Assembly (NCBI RefSeq): GCF_030433855.1
Contig: NZ_JARUXC010000005.1
Location: 1-64,000, forward strand
Reading direction: 5' to 3'
Length of the DNA: 64,000 nucleotides
Source of the DNA: Agreia sp. PsM10
GTDB taxonomy: Bacteria > Actinomycetota > Actinomycetes > Actinomycetales > Microbacteriaceae
Part shown: positions 12,713 to 22,167 of the stretch, one piece after another
Layout: the number at the start of each line of letters is the position of its first letter
Numbering within the stretch: the stretch's first letter is position 1
Program-made: the position numbers and the translations under genes
Notes under the pieces: generated by a model
Seen by the model: only the letters and a program-made list of their open reading frames with translations
What the model was told of the DNA's origin: nothing
The model's database searches: none

Positions 12713-13357
12713 ATGTCGCCTCGCCTCCGTCTCGTGCTGCTCGTCTCGGTTCCGGCCATGGCGTGCGCGCTCATCGGTCTGCTGCATCCGCACCATCTGA
12801 CGGCCGACACGGCGGCGCGCTGGCAGCTGATGCACCTCGTGCTCATCCCCGTCTTTCCGTTGATCGGCTTCGCCCCGTGGCTGATCGCGCGTCGCACGAG
12901 CAGGGTGCTCGCCATCGTCGCCGCCGTGGCGGGATACGGGTTCGCCACGTTCTACACGTCGCTCGATCTCCTGGCCGGCGTCGCGGCCGGCACGCTCCAG
13001 CTGGCCGGCGTGACGGAAGGCAAGGCCCCGGTGTACGAGATCGCCCGTGAGGTCGGGCTCGTCGGCGTCGTCTCGCTCGTGCTCGCCTGCCTCGCTGCGA
13101 CCGCCGCGGTCTTCGTGGCGCGACGGCTGCGCGCGCTCCCCGGTGGCGCTCTCGCCGTCGCGGGCGCCGTGCTCGTGCAGCCCGGCCACATCTACCCGGG
13201 TCTCGGAACCCTGGCCATGCTCCTCCTCGCCGCGGGCTTCATCGCACTCGCGGTCGAGATCGCACCCACGAGACGCGCCGCCCCCACGCCGGGAACGACC
13301 GAGGGCCCGGCGACGATCGCCGGGCCCAAAGTGAAGCGGAGCGCTACGCCTCGATGA
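12713..13357 (+). CDS. Uncharacterised multi-pass membrane protein
   Basis: 214 aa with about five hydrophobic segments (roughly 5-25, 43-58, 65-95, 110-130, 143-182) and a polar Pro/Arg/Lys-rich tail. I recognise no named family. TAGCCT (12701-12706) lies six bases before the ATG, so the message may be leaderless. The 3' end overlaps rnj by 14 bp in convergent orientation, and its last 17 codons contain a strong hairpin that probably serves rnj. Confidence 0.75.
   Translation: MSPRLRLVLLVSVPAMACALIGLLHPHHLTADTAARWQLMHLVLIPVFPLIGFAPWLIARRTSRVLAIVAAVAGYGFATFYTSLDLLAGVAAGTLQLAGVTEGKAPVYEIAREVGLVGVVSLVLACLAATAAVFVARRLRALPGGALAVAGAVLVQPGHIYPGLGTLAMLLLAAGFIALAVEIAPTRRAAPTPGTTEGPATIAGPKVKRSATPR
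13303..13327 (-). terminator. Convergent hairpin, probable rnj terminator inside the neighbouring ORF
   Basis: A perfect 10-bp GC-only stem (GGGCCCGGCG / CGCCGGGCCC) with a 5-nt loop, 17 bp beyond the rnj stop. It lies within the coding sequence for the C-terminal tail of the convergent membrane protein, where it encodes a GPATIAGP segment. There is no clear T-run on either strand, so termination strength is uncertain. Confidence 0.55.
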
Positions 13358-15020
13358 CGAGCGGCACGATCATCGGGCGGCGGCGGTACGACGTGTTGAC
13401 CCAGCGACCGACCGTGCGACGCACGACCTGCTGCATCGCGTGCTGGTCGTGCATGCCGTTCTTGGATGCCTCGGCCAGGGCCGCGACGATCTTCGGCTTC
13501 ACGTCGTCGAAGACGGACTCGTCTTCGGCGAAGCCCTTCGCGTGGATCTCGGGGCCGACCACGACGCGGCCGGTCTGCGCCTCGATCACCACGATGATGG
13601 AGATGAAGCCCTCCTCACCGAGGATGCGGCGATCCTTGAGATCGGCATCCGTGATCTCGCCGACGCTGGATCCGTCGACGTAGACGAAGCCCAGGTCGTA
13701 CTGGCCGACGACGGAGGCGACGCCGTCTTTGAGGTCGATGACCGTACCGTCTTCGGCGATGATCGTGTTCTCTTCGGGGATACCGGTCTGCTGCGCCAGC
13801 TTCGCGTTCGCCACGAGGTGACGCTGCTCGCCGTGCACGGGCAGCACGTTCTTGGGCTTCAGGATGTTGTAGCAGTAGAGCAGCTCGCCGGCGGCCGCGT
13901 GACCGGAGACGTGCACCTTCGCGTTGCCCTTGTGCACCACGTTGGCGCCGAGCTTCATGAGTCCGTTGATGATGCGGTAGACCGCGTTCTCGTTGCCGGG
14001 GATCAGGCTCGAGGCGAGGATGACGGTGTCGTTCTCGCCGATCTCGACCTGGTGCTCGCCGTTGGCCATGCGGCTGAGCACGGCCATCGGCTCACCCTGC
14101 GAGCCGGTGGACATGTAGACGATCTTGTTGTCGGGGATGTCCCCCGCCTTCTTGAAGTCGATGAGCACGTTCTCGGGCACCCGCAGGTATCCGAGTTCTG
14201 CCGCGATCTGCATGTTGCGCACCATCGACCGACCCAGGAGGGCGACCCGACGGCCGTTGTTGTGCGCGGCATCCAGAACCTGCTGCACGCGGTGAACGTG
14301 GCTCGAGAAGCTGGCCACGACGACGCGGCGGGGAGCACGGCGGATGACGTCGTCGAGGACGGGACCGATGGAGCGCTCGAGCGCCGTGAATCCCGGGACG
14401 TCGGCGTTCGTCGAGTCGACCAGGAACAGGTCGACCCCCTCTTCGCCGAGGCGGGCGAACGCACGCAGGTCGGTGAGCCGATTGTCGAGCGGAAGCTGGT
14501 CCATCTTGAAGTCGCCCGTGTGCAGCACCGTGCCGGCGACCGTCTTGATCGCGACCGCGAGGGCGTCGGGGATGGAGTGGTTGACGGCGACGAACTCGAG
14601 TTCGAACGGCCCGAACTGCTCGATCTGGCCCTCGGCCACGGTCAGCGTGTAGGGCTTGATGCGGTGCTCTTTGAGCTTCGCCTCGATGAGCGCGAGCGTG
14701 AGGCCCGAGCCGATGAGGGGGATGTCGCGCTTCAGGCGCAGCAGGTAGGGCACGGCGCCGATGTGGTCTTCGTGACCGTGCGTCAGCACGATGCCGAGAA
14801 CGTCGTCGAGGCGATCGCGCACGATCGAGAAGTCGGGGAGGATCAGGTCGACCCCTGGCTGGTGCTCTTCGGGGAAGAGCACTCCGCAGTCGACGATCAG
14901 CAGCTTGCCGTTGATCTCGAAGACGGTCATGTTGCGGCCGATCTCGCCGAGGCCACCGACCGGAATGATCCGGAGGGTGTCAGGGGCGAGGGCGCGCGGT
15001 TCGTATGCGGTGTTGGGCAT
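13344..15020 (-). CDS. rnj: Ribonuclease J
   Basis: 558 aa metallo-beta-lactamase/beta-CASP nuclease with endo- and 5'-exoribonuclease activity in mRNA decay and rRNA maturation. The metal motif HGHEDH is at 81-86; further metal and beta-CASP motifs include VNHSIPDA, HTGDFK and SGHAAAGEL. The open frame extends upstream, but ATG at 15020 has AGGAGG four bases before it and the protein then starts like other actinobacterial RNase J. It lies 35 bp after dapA. Confidence 0.97.
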   Translation of the reverse strand: MPNTAYEPRALAPDTLRIIPVGGLGEIGRNMTVFEINGKLLIVDCGVLFPEEHQPGVDLILPDFSIVRDRLDDVLGIVLTHGHEDHIGAVPYLLRLKRDIPLIGSGLTLALIEAKLKEHRIKPYTLTVAEGQIEQFGPFELEFVAVNHSIPDALAVAIKTVAGTVLHTGDFKMDQLPLDNRLTDLRAFARLGEEGVDLFLVDSTNADVPGFTALERSIGPVLDDVIRRAPRRVVVASFSSHVHRVQQVLDAAHNNGRRVALLGRSMVRNMQIAAELGYLRVPENVLIDFKKAGDIPDNKIVYMSTGSQGEPMAVLSRMANGEHQVEIGENDTVILASSLIPGNENAVYRIINGLMKLGANVVHKGNAKVHVSGHAAAGELLYCYNILKPKNVLPVHGEQRHLVANAKLAQQTGIPEENTIIAEDGTVIDLKDGVASVVGQYDLGFVYVDGSSVGEITDADLKDRRILGEEGFISIIVVIEAQTGRVVVGPEIHAKGFAEDESVFDDVKPKIVAALAEASKNGMHDQHAMQQVVRRTVGRWVNTSYRRRPMIVPLVIEA

Positions 15021-15055
15021 GTGCCCTCCTAGCTCGTGGTGCCGACCCCGAAGGG

Positions 15056-16033
15056 TCAGCGTGTTGTGCCCGCGACCTTCGGCAGTGCGCCGCCGGCGGC
15101 GGCGTTGCGGTCGGGGCGGAAGTTGGTGAAGTCGATCGAGGGGATTCCCTTGACCAGGTCGATCTCGTTCTCGATCTGCGCGGCTTCCCACTCCTCGGGG
15201 CCGACGAGCGGCAGGCGCACCCGTGGGCTCGAGATGCGGCCGAGGCCATGCAGGATGTACTTGGCCGCGACGGTGCCGGGAACGTGGGTCATCACGGCGC
15301 GCACGAGCGGCTCGAGAGCCTGGTGCGCCGCTGTCGCCGTGGCGAGGTCGCCCGCGTTGACCGCGTCGACCATGACCCGGTACGGACCCGAGGCGATGTT
15401 GTTCGTGACACCGATGAGCCCGGTCGCGCCGATGGAGAGGTGCGGCAGCACGTTGGCGTCGTCGCCCGAGAAGTACATGAGGTCGGTCTGGTTGATGACC
15501 CGGCTCACCTCGCTGAAGTCGCCCTTGGCGTCTTTGATGGCGAGGATGTTCGGATGCTTGGCGAGGCGGAGGATCGTCTCGTACTTAATCGGCACGCCGG
15601 TGCGGCCCGGAATGTCGTAGAGGATGACAGGGAGGTCGGTCGAGTCCGCGATCATGCGGAAGTGCGTGAGGAGCCCGGCCTGGGTGGGCTTGTTGTAGTA
15701 GGGGGTGACCACGAGGTTGCCGTCGGCGCCGGCCTTCTCGCTCTGGCGGGCGAGCTGCATGGCGTGGGCCGTCTCGTTCGAACCGCCTCCGGTGAGCACC
15801 TTGGCGCGACCGGCCGAGACCGACTTGGCGACCTGAACGAGCTGCAGCTTCTCGGCGTCGGTGAGGGTCGAGGTCTCCCCCGTCGTTCCCGACACCACGA
15901 TGCCGTCGGCTCCATGGCTGATGACGTTGTCGATGTGCTTCTCGACGCTGGGCCAGTCGACCTCGCCCTCGGCGGTGAACGGGGTGACGAGGGCCACGAG
16001 CACCTGGCCGAACGGATTCTCTTTCGTTATCAC
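15056..16033 (-). CDS. dapA: 4-hydroxy-tetrahydrodipicolinate synthase
   Basis: 325 aa TIM-barrel lyase condensing pyruvate with aspartate semialdehyde, the first committed step to diaminopimelate and lysine. Family motifs GTTGETSTL (substrate carboxylate loop), YYNKPTQAG, YDIPGRTG and the Schiff-base lysine in LAIKDAKGD are all present. GTG start at 16033. It sits between era and rnj, an arrangement common in actinobacteria. The other pathway gene in the window is dapF. Confidence 0.96.
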   Translation of the reverse strand: MITKENPFGQVLVALVTPFTAEGEVDWPSVEKHIDNVISHGADGIVVSGTTGETSTLTDAEKLQLVQVAKSVSAGRAKVLTGGGSNETAHAMQLARQSEKAGADGNLVVTPYYNKPTQAGLLTHFRMIADSTDLPVILYDIPGRTGVPIKYETILRLAKHPNILAIKDAKGDFSEVSRVINQTDLMYFSGDDANVLPHLSIGATGLIGVTNNIASGPYRVMVDAVNAGDLATATAAHQALEPLVRAVMTHVPGTVAAKYILHGLGRISSPRVRLPLVGPEEWEAAQIENEIDLVKGIPSIDFTNFRPDRNAAAGGALPKVAGTTR

Positions 16034-16081
16034 GGGTTACAGGCTACCGGTCGCGTTGGCATGCGCGCCGACAGAGGGTGC

Positions 16082-16999
16082 TCAGAATCCGAGTCGTCCG
16101 AGCTGCTTCGGATCGCGCTGCCAGTCTTTGGCGACCTTGACGCGCAGGCTGAGGAAGACCTGCTTGCCGATCAACGGCTCGATCTGCTCGCGGGCGGTGG
16201 CGCCCACCGCGCCGAGCCGCGACCCGCCTTTGCCGATGATGATGGCCTTCTGGCTGTCGCGTTCGACGAACACGTTGGCGTAGATCTCGACCAGCTCGCG
16301 GTCGTCGCGCTCGATGATGTCGTCGATGGTGACGGCGAGCGAGTGCGGCAGTTCGTCGTGCACGCCCTCGAGTGCGGCCTCGCGGATGAGTTCGGAGATG
16401 CGCGCTTCGAGCCCTTCGTCTGTGGTCTGCTCGGCCGGATACAGCCGGGGAGAGACGGGAAGGAGGCGGATGAGCTCGGTCGAGAGGGTGTCGAGCTGGA
16501 TGCGACTCTGGGCAGACAGGGGAACCACGGCCTCCCAGTCGCGCAGCTCCGAAACGGCGAGGAGCTGTTCGGCGACCGCGGGCCGCGAGGCCGCGTCGAT
16601 CTTCGTCACTATCGCGACCTTCTTGGCTTTGGGAAAGCTCTCGAGCTGCTCGTTGATGAAGCGGTCGCCCGGGCCGAGCTTCTCGTTCGCCGGAATGCAG
16701 AAGCCGATGACGTCGACATCGCCCAGGGTGGTCTGCACGATCGCATTGAGTCGCTCGCCCAGAAGGGTGCGCGGCCGGTGCATGCCCGGGGTGTCGACCA
16801 GGATCAGCTGCCCGTCCGCGCGGTGCACGATGCCGCGGATGGCGCGGCGTGTCGTCTGCGGTTTGGAGGAGGTGATCGCAACCTTCTCGCCCACGAGGGC
16901 GTTCGTCAGGGTCGACTTTCCCACGTTGGGACGACCGACGAACGAGACGAATCCCGCCCGGAAGTCGCGTGTCGGGCTGTCGGTGCCGGGGTCGGTCAC
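16082..16999 (-). CDS. era: GTPase Era
   Basis: 305 aa. G1 GRPNVGKST (22-30), G3 DTPGMHRP, G4 TKID, then a C-terminal KH domain with the IIIGKGGSRLGAVG loop. Era binds 16S rRNA near the anti-Shine-Dalgarno and aids 30S maturation. GTG start at 16999 overlaps the CBS-domain gene stop by 4 bp. ybeY two genes upstream also acts in 16S maturation, so this is a ribosome-assembly cluster. Confidence 0.97.
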   Translation of the reverse strand: MTDPGTDSPTRDFRAGFVSFVGRPNVGKSTLTNALVGEKVAITSSKPQTTRRAIRGIVHRADGQLILVDTPGMHRPRTLLGERLNAIVQTTLGDVDVIGFCIPANEKLGPGDRFINEQLESFPKAKKVAIVTKIDAASRPAVAEQLLAVSELRDWEAVVPLSAQSRIQLDTLSTELIRLLPVSPRLYPAEQTTDEGLEARISELIREAALEGVHDELPHSLAVTIDDIIERDDRELVEIYANVFVERDSQKAIIIGKGGSRLGAVGATAREQIEPLIGKQVFLSLRVKVAKDWQRDPKQLGRLGF

Positions 17000-18285
17000 T
17001 CGGGTCCTCTCTCTGAGACGAGCGGCTGCGCCGACTGGTCTCGTTGCACCAGGACGGTGCTGATTCGTTTGCGGCGGCCTTCGGTGCGTTCGGCTGTGAG
17101 CACGAGGCCCGATGTCGTGACCCGGGAACCGCTCGAGGGCAGACGTCCGAGCTCCTTGGACAGGAGACCTCCCACGGAGTCGACGTCGTCGTCGTCGAGC
17201 TCGAGGTCGAAGAGTTCGCCCAGTTCGTCGACGGGAAGACGCGCGCTGACGCGATAGACGCCTTCCGACACGTTCTCCACCTCCACGATCTCTCGGTCGT
17301 ACTCGTCGGAGATGTCTCCGACCAATTCCTCGATCAGATCCTCGAGGGTCACGAGACCGGCGATTCCGCCGTACTCATCCACAACCATGGCGAGGTGATT
17401 GGAGTCGAGCTGCATCTGTCGCAGCGTGTCGTCAACTTTTTTCGACTCGGGAACGAAGAGCGCGGGGCGTGCGAGCTTGCCCACGGTGCGCTTGTCGAGC
17501 GCGGCCGGCTTCTCGTAGGCGAGACGGGCCACATCGCGCAGATACAGGATGCCGACGATCTCGTCGACGTCATCGGCGACGACGGGCATACGGGAGACGC
17601 CGGTGCTGAGGAAGAGTCCCATGCCCTGACCCACGGTGGCCGTGGAGTCGACAGTCACCATGTCGGTGCGCGGAATCATGACCTCGCGCACGACGGTATC
17701 GCTGAAATCGATGATCGAATGGATGAGCTCTCGGTCCTCCTCCTCGAGCACATCGAGCTCGGTCGCCTCGTCGACCATGCTGAGAAGCTGCTGCTCCGAG
17801 GTGAACGCGGCGGAACGCGGACGCCCGGGAGTGACGCGATTGCCGAACGCCACGAGCGCGCCCGCGATGGGCCCGAGCACGACCCGCAGGCTGTGCACGA
17901 GCAGCGCAGTGAGTCCCACGACCGCCTGCGGGTGTGCCCGGCCCACGCTGCGCGGGCTCGACCCCACGAGAACGAACGACACGACGGTCATGATCAGCGC
18001 GGCGAACAGCAGAACGAGCCACGGGCCCTCGATCCACACCGACAGCACGATGGTCACCAGCACCGCGGCGGTCGTCTCCGAGACGACGCGGGCGAAGTTG
18101 ACCACGTTCATGTGGGGACTGGGGTCTGATGCGATCGCGCGGAGCGACCTCTTCGCCCGGTACTTCTCGGCCAGTTCGGCGATGTCGGCGCGCGACAGCA
18201 CCACGAGGGCCGCGTCCGTCGCGGCGAAGAGCCCGCCCAGGGCCACGAGCACGAATGCCGCGACCAGGAAGAGTGCTGTGATCAT
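16996..18285 (-). CDS. CNNM/CorC-HlyC family membrane transporter protein
   Basis: 429 aa. An N-terminal DUF21/CNNM membrane domain (about three or four segments up to residue 160) is followed by two CBS domains ([11 protein letters not shown] and the [18 protein letters not shown] region) and a C-terminal CorC/HlyC domain (about 345-425). Related proteins export Mg2+ or Co2+ or bind AMP/Mg; the old hemolysin name is historical. It overlaps both ybeY and era by 4 bp, so the three genes are translationally coupled. Confidence 0.93.
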   Translation of the reverse strand: MITALFLVAAFVLVALGGLFAATDAALVVLSRADIAELAEKYRAKRSLRAIASDPSPHMNVVNFARVVSETTAAVLVTIVLSVWIEGPWLVLLFAALIMTVVSFVLVGSSPRSVGRAHPQAVVGLTALLVHSLRVVLGPIAGALVAFGNRVTPGRPRSAAFTSEQQLLSMVDEATELDVLEEEDRELIHSIIDFSDTVVREVMIPRTDMVTVDSTATVGQGMGLFLSTGVSRMPVVADDVDEIVGILYLRDVARLAYEKPAALDKRTVGKLARPALFVPESKKVDDTLRQMQLDSNHLAMVVDEYGGIAGLVTLEDLIEELVGDISDEYDREIVEVENVSEGVYRVSARLPVDELGELFDLELDDDDVDSVGGLLSKELGRLPSSGSRVTTSGLVLTAERTEGRRKRISTVLVQRDQSAQPLVSERGPE

Positions 18286-18749
18286 GTACGGCGGCGGCGC
18301 TCAGTGGCCGCGAAACCGGTGAGGATGTCTCGTTGCAGACCGAACATCTCCTTCTCCTCGTCGGGTTCGGCATGGTCGAAGCCGAGGAGGTGGAGAACGC
18401 CGTGGGCTGTCAGGAGCTGCAGCTCGTCGAGGGTGGAGTGCCCAGCGCCGACCGCCTGCGCCTCGGCCACTTGAGGACACAGCACGATGTCGCCGAGCAG
18501 TCCGGGAGGGGTGGGGGCGTCTTCGGTTCCCGGACGCAGCTCGTCCATGGGGAAGCTCAGGACGTCGGTCGGACCCGGCTCGTCCATCCACTGAACGTGG
18601 AGCTGCTCCATGGCGGCCTCGTCGACGAGCACGATCGCCAGCTCGGCATCGGGGTGCACGTGCAGCTGGTCGAGGGCATAGGTCGCGAGCCTCAGGATCG
18701 CCGTCTCGTCGACTTCGATCGCGGACTCGTTGTTGATCTCGATGGTCAT
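18282..18749 (-). CDS. ybeY: Endoribonuclease YbeY
   Basis: 155 aa zinc metallo-RNase for 16S rRNA 3'-end maturation and 70S quality control. The zinc motif [11 protein letters not shown] is intact (H116, H120, H126). ATG at 18749 overlaps the phoH stop by 4 bp and the gene overlaps the CBS-domain gene by 4 bp, the usual phoH-ybeY-corC-era order. Confidence 0.96.
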   Translation of the reverse strand: MTIEINNESAIEVDETAILRLATYALDQLHVHPDAELAIVLVDEAAMEQLHVQWMDEPGPTDVLSFPMDELRPGTEDAPTPPGLLGDIVLCPQVAEAQAVGAGHSTLDELQLLTAHGVLHLLGFDHAEPDEEKEMFGLQRDILTGFAATERRRRT

Positions 18750-19789
18750 CGCTGCTTCTTATACCTTTGGTCTCGCTCGGAGGCGCCGACCTTCTCGCCG
18801 GCCTTCCGCGCCATCTGGATCTGGTCGTACTTCGTGTACGCGTCGACGATCTGACCCACGAGTGTGTGTCGGACGACGTCGGCGCTCGTCATGGTGGCGA
18901 AATGGATGTCGTCGATGCCCGAGAGCACACGCGTGACGAGCTGGAGCCCGCTCGTTCCGACCGGCAGGTCGACCTGGGTGATGTCACCCGTGATCACCAT
19001 GCGCGATCCGAATCCGAGTCGCGTGAGGAACATCTTCATCTGCTCCGGGCTCGTGTTCTGCGCCTCGTCGAGCACGATGAACGAGTCGTTCAGTGTTCGA
19101 CCGCGCATGTAGGCGAGAGGGGCGACCTCGATCGTGCCGGCGGCAAGGAGCTTGGGAACGACCTCGGGATCGAGCATCTCGTTCAGGGCGTCGTAGAGCG
19201 GTCGCAGGTAGGGATCGATCTTGTCGGTCAGCGTTCCGGGCAGGTAGCCGAGGCGCTCCCCCGCCTCGACGGCCGGTCGCGTGAGGATGATGCGGTTGAC
19301 CTCTTTGCGCTGCAGGGCCTGGACGGCCTTGGCCATGGCCAGGTACGTCTTGCCCGTGCCGGCCGGGCCGATGCCGAAGACGATGGTGTTGAGGTCGATC
19401 GCGTCGACGTAGGCCTTCTGACCGGCGGTCTTGGGCCGGATGCTCTTGCCCCGCGTCGACAGGATGGCCTGGCCGAGCAGGTCGACAGGGCTCGCGGTCT
19501 TGTCGGCGTCGAGGATGGCTGCGCTCGACGTGACTTCGGTGGAGGTCAAATCTTGTCCGTTCTTGATCATCACGAGGAGTTCGTCGACGAGACGTCGAGC
19601 CGACTCGACCTCGTCTGCGTCGTCGCCGGTGAGGGTGACCTCGTTGCCGCGCACGTGCACGTCGACGCCCGGATACTGCTTCTCGATCGTCGACAGGAGC
19701 CTGTCCTGGGGGCCGAGCAGGCGCACCATGGCGATGCCGTCGATGAAGAGTCTGGCTTCGCCCGGTGTGGAATTCTCAGCCGTCGGCAA
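18746..19789 (-). CDS. PhoH-like ATPase
   Basis: 347 aa. A small N-terminal KH-like region (about 10-75) and the PhoH P-loop ATPase core with Walker [10 protein letters not shown] (141-149) and [19 protein letters not shown] (Walker B region). The biochemical role is unsettled; it is a predicted RNA-related ATPase. The open frame extends 24 codons upstream, but TTG at 19789 preceded by GGAGAGGA gives the natural N terminus; it overlaps the HIT gene by 14 bp. Confidence 0.94.
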   Translation of the reverse strand: MPTAENSTPGEARLFIDGIAMVRLLGPQDRLLSTIEKQYPGVDVHVRGNEVTLTGDDADEVESARRLVDELLVMIKNGQDLTSTEVTSSAAILDADKTASPVDLLGQAILSTRGKSIRPKTAGQKAYVDAIDLNTIVFGIGPAGTGKTYLAMAKAVQALQRKEVNRIILTRPAVEAGERLGYLPGTLTDKIDPYLRPLYDALNEMLDPEVVPKLLAAGTIEVAPLAYMRGRTLNDSFIVLDEAQNTSPEQMKMFLTRLGFGSRMVITGDITQVDLPVGTSGLQLVTRVLSGIDDIHFATMTSADVVRHTLVGQIVDAYTKYDQIQMARKAGEKVGASERDQRYKKQR

Positions 19790-20138
19790 GGGAATCCTCT
19801 CCGAGTCCTCCGGCGAGAATGTGCGCGTGCACGTGGAATACGGTCTGGCCCGCGGCCTCACCGGTGTTGAAGACCAGTCTGAATTCTCCGCCCGCGCGCT
19901 CGTCGGCGATGCGGGATGCGAGCGCCACGACCTCGGCCAGCAGGGCAGGGTCGCCCTCGGCCAGTTCGACGACGTTGCGGTACGCCTCGGTCTTCGGAAC
20001 CACGAGAACGTGCACGGGCGCCTTGGGGGCGATGTCTTCGAACGCGATCACGGTGTCGGTCTCGGCCACGATGGTGGCGGGGATCTCGCGCGCGACGATG
20101 CGCGAGAAGATCGAGGGCGAGTCGTCTGTGGGTGACAT
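19776..20138 (-). CDS. HIT-family nucleotide-binding protein (HinT-like)
   Basis: 120 aa with the histidine triad HVHAHIL (H102, H104, H106) and the FEDIAPKAPVHVLVVPK region. HinT-type enzymes hydrolyse adenosine phosphoramidates and acyl-adenylates. It is 83 bp downstream of rsmE and overlaps phoH by 14 bp. ATG at 20138. Confidence 0.94.
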   Translation of the reverse strand: MSPTDDSPSIFSRIVAREIPATIVAETDTVIAFEDIAPKAPVHVLVVPKTEAYRNVVELAEGDPALLAEVVALASRIADERAGGEFRLVFNTGEAAGQTVFHVHAHILAGGLGEDSLADG

Positions 20139-20221
20139 GCGTCTATCTTAAGAGCGCGGAGGCCGCCGTCGCGGATGCCGACGGATACGTTCGCTCTCGG
20201 CACAGTTCACCCGCAGGCCGG

Positions 20222-20962
20222 TCACCAGCGCTTCAGTCTCACGTTGAGCACGGCGAGCGCGGATGGGCCGGCCGTCGAGGTGCGCAGGATCTCGTCGCCG
20301 AGGCGCACCCGCACGGCGCCCTGGCGCTCGAAGAGGTCGAGCTCGTGGGGGGCGATGCCGCCCTCGGGACCGACCACGAGAACGAGGATGCGCGCATCCG
20401 GCGGCAGCACGACGTCGGACAGGCGGGCCTCGGCCGTGGGGTCGAGCACGAGCACGGTGGCGTCGTCGGCCAGCCGGGCGAGCTGCTTCGTTGTCATGTG
20501 CTGCTCGACGGCCGGCACCCACGACCGGATCGACTGCTTCGCCGCCTCGCGCACGATCGCGCCCCAGCGCTCCATGCCCTTGGCGATCTTCGCGCCCGAC
20601 CACTTCGAGATGGAGCGCTCCGCGGCCCAGGGTATGACGCCCGAGACGCCGAGCTCCGTCGCCGCCTGAACGGCGAGTTCGTCGCGATCGCCCTTGGCGA
20701 GGGCCTGGGCGAGCCAGACCTCGGGAACCGGCGCCTCATCGAGGGTCGACGACTCGACCCGGATCTCGAGCGCTGCCGCCTCGACGACGGTGATGGGGCC
20801 CCGAACCACGAGCCCGGCGCCGTCGCCGATCGAAATGACCTCGCCCACACGGAGCCGATTCACGGTCACCGCGTGCCGCGCCTCGGGACCCGCCAGCGCC
20901 ACGCCGTCGCCGACCGCGTGCGGCACGGCTGCCAGGTCGGAGCGCAGGAAGAGCGAACTCAT
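20222..20962 (-). CDS. rsmE: 16S rRNA m3U1498 methyltransferase RsmE
   Basis: 246 aa SPOUT methyltransferase. The N-terminal PUA-like region (1-75) is followed by the knotted SAM site with VGPEGGIAPHEL and LGDEILRTSTAGPSAL, the RsmE signatures. The open frame continues upstream inside dnaJ in a different frame; ATG at 20962, two bases after the dnaJ stop, is the sensible start. The dnaJ-rsmE-HIT order is common in actinobacteria. Confidence 0.96.
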   Translation of the reverse strand: MSSLFLRSDLAAVPHAVGDGVALAGPEARHAVTVNRLRVGEVISIGDGAGLVVRGPITVVEAAALEIRVESSTLDEAPVPEVWLAQALAKGDRDELAVQAATELGVSGVIPWAAERSISKWSGAKIAKGMERWGAIVREAAKQSIRSWVPAVEQHMTTKQLARLADDATVLVLDPTAEARLSDVVLPPDARILVLVVGPEGGIAPHELDLFERQGAVRVRLGDEILRTSTAGPSALAVLNVRLKRW

Positions 20963-20964
20963 GC

Positions 20965-22071
20965 TCAGACGTTGAGGAAGCGGTCGCGCAGTTTGGCGAA
21001 CAGGCCCTGCTGGAAGTGACCGAGGTTGGGAGCCGGGTACTTGTGGGCCTGGGCGAGCTGCTTCATGAGCTCCTTCTGCTTGTGATCGAGTTTGGTCGGC
21101 GTCGTGACCTGCACGCCGATCTTCAGGTCTCCCCGACCCTGCCCGCGCAGGTGGGTGATGCCCCGGCCCTTGACCGTGATGATCTCGGCGCTCTGGATGC
21201 CGGGCTTGATCTCCACCTCGATGTCGCCGTCGAGAGCCGTGACCGTCGACGTGGTGCCGAGCACCGCGTCCCACATGAAGACCTCGAGCGTGCACAGGAT
21301 GTCGTCGCCGTTGCGGCTGAAGACGTCGTGGTGGCGCACCTTCATCTCGAGGTACAGGTCGCCGTTGGGTCCGCCCGCGGGGCCGACCTCGCCCTGTCCG
21401 ATGAGCTGCAGGCGCAGGCCCGTGTCTACGCCGGCGGGGATGTCGACGGGGATCGACCGACGGGCGCGCACGCGGCCCTGGCCCTGGCAGGTGACGCAGG
21501 GCGCGGGGATGACGGTGCCGTAGCCGCGGCAGGTACCGCAGGGTGCGCTCGTCATGACGTTGCCGAGCAGCGAGCGCACGGCACGCTGGATCTGGCCGCT
21601 GCCGCCGCAGATGTCGCAGGTGACCGGAGAGGTGCCGGGCTGGCAGCACGACCCGTTGCAGGTCTCGCAGACCACGGCCGTGTCGACCTCGAGGTCGCGG
21701 TGGGTTCCGAAGATGACCTCGCCGAGGTCGATCTCGACCCGGAGCAGCGCGTCCTGGCCGCGTTCCTCGCGGGACTTCGGACCCCGCGAGCCGCCCTGGG
21801 CACCGAAGAAGGTCTCGAAGATGTCGCCGAAGCCGCCGAAACCGCCGGCCCCGCCCGGGAAGCCCTGCTGCGGACCGCGATCGTAGTCGCGCCGCTGGCC
21901 GGGGTCGCTCAGCACGTCGTAGGCGTGGGTGACCGCCTTGAACTTCTCCTCGGCATCCGGCGCCGAGTTGACGTCGGGGTGCAGCTCTCGAGCGAGCCGT
22001 CGGTAGGCCTTCTTGATCTCTTCGGGCGTGGCACTCTTGTCCACACCCAGCACGTCGTAATGGTCAGCCAC
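20965..22071 (-). CDS. dnaJ: Molecular chaperone DnaJ (DnaJ2 type)
   Basis: 368 aa. J domain with HPD in LARELHPDVN, Gly/Phe-rich linker (about 70-95), zinc-finger domain with four cysteine repeats (CETCNGSC, CDICGGSG, CGTCRGYG, CVTCQGQG) and C-terminal substrate-binding domains. The first repeat ends in Cys rather than the usual Gly. GTG at 22071 has AAGGAGA seven bases upstream. Location directly after hrcA marks it as DnaJ2, distinct from the dnaK-linked DnaJ. Confidence 0.96.
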   Translation of the reverse strand: MADHYDVLGVDKSATPEEIKKAYRRLARELHPDVNSAPDAEEKFKAVTHAYDVLSDPGQRRDYDRGPQQGFPGGAGGFGGFGDIFETFFGAQGGSRGPKSREERGQDALLRVEIDLGEVIFGTHRDLEVDTAVVCETCNGSCCQPGTSPVTCDICGGSGQIQRAVRSLLGNVMTSAPCGTCRGYGTVIPAPCVTCQGQGRVRARRSIPVDIPAGVDTGLRLQLIGQGEVGPAGGPNGDLYLEMKVRHHDVFSRNGDDILCTLEVFMWDAVLGTTSTVTALDGDIEVEIKPGIQSAEIITVKGRGITHLRGQGRGDLKIGVQVTTPTKLDHKQKELMKQLAQAHKYPAPNLGHFQQGLFAKLRDRFLNV

Positions 22072-22167
22072 GCGGGCGTCTCCTTATGATTCGGGATTCG
22101 CTGGCCGTGGGACGGCAGCGTTCTGTCGGATCGGGTCGTCGCCGGATCGGCGCGAGAAAGTACAGGA

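Noticed and set aside
15005-17257. A 750-codon plus-strand open frame opposite dapA, era and the CBS-domain gene
   Set aside because: It runs antisense to three well-conserved genes, has a Val/Asp/Glu/Gly/Arg-rich composition typical of high-GC antisense frames, and shows no domain motifs.
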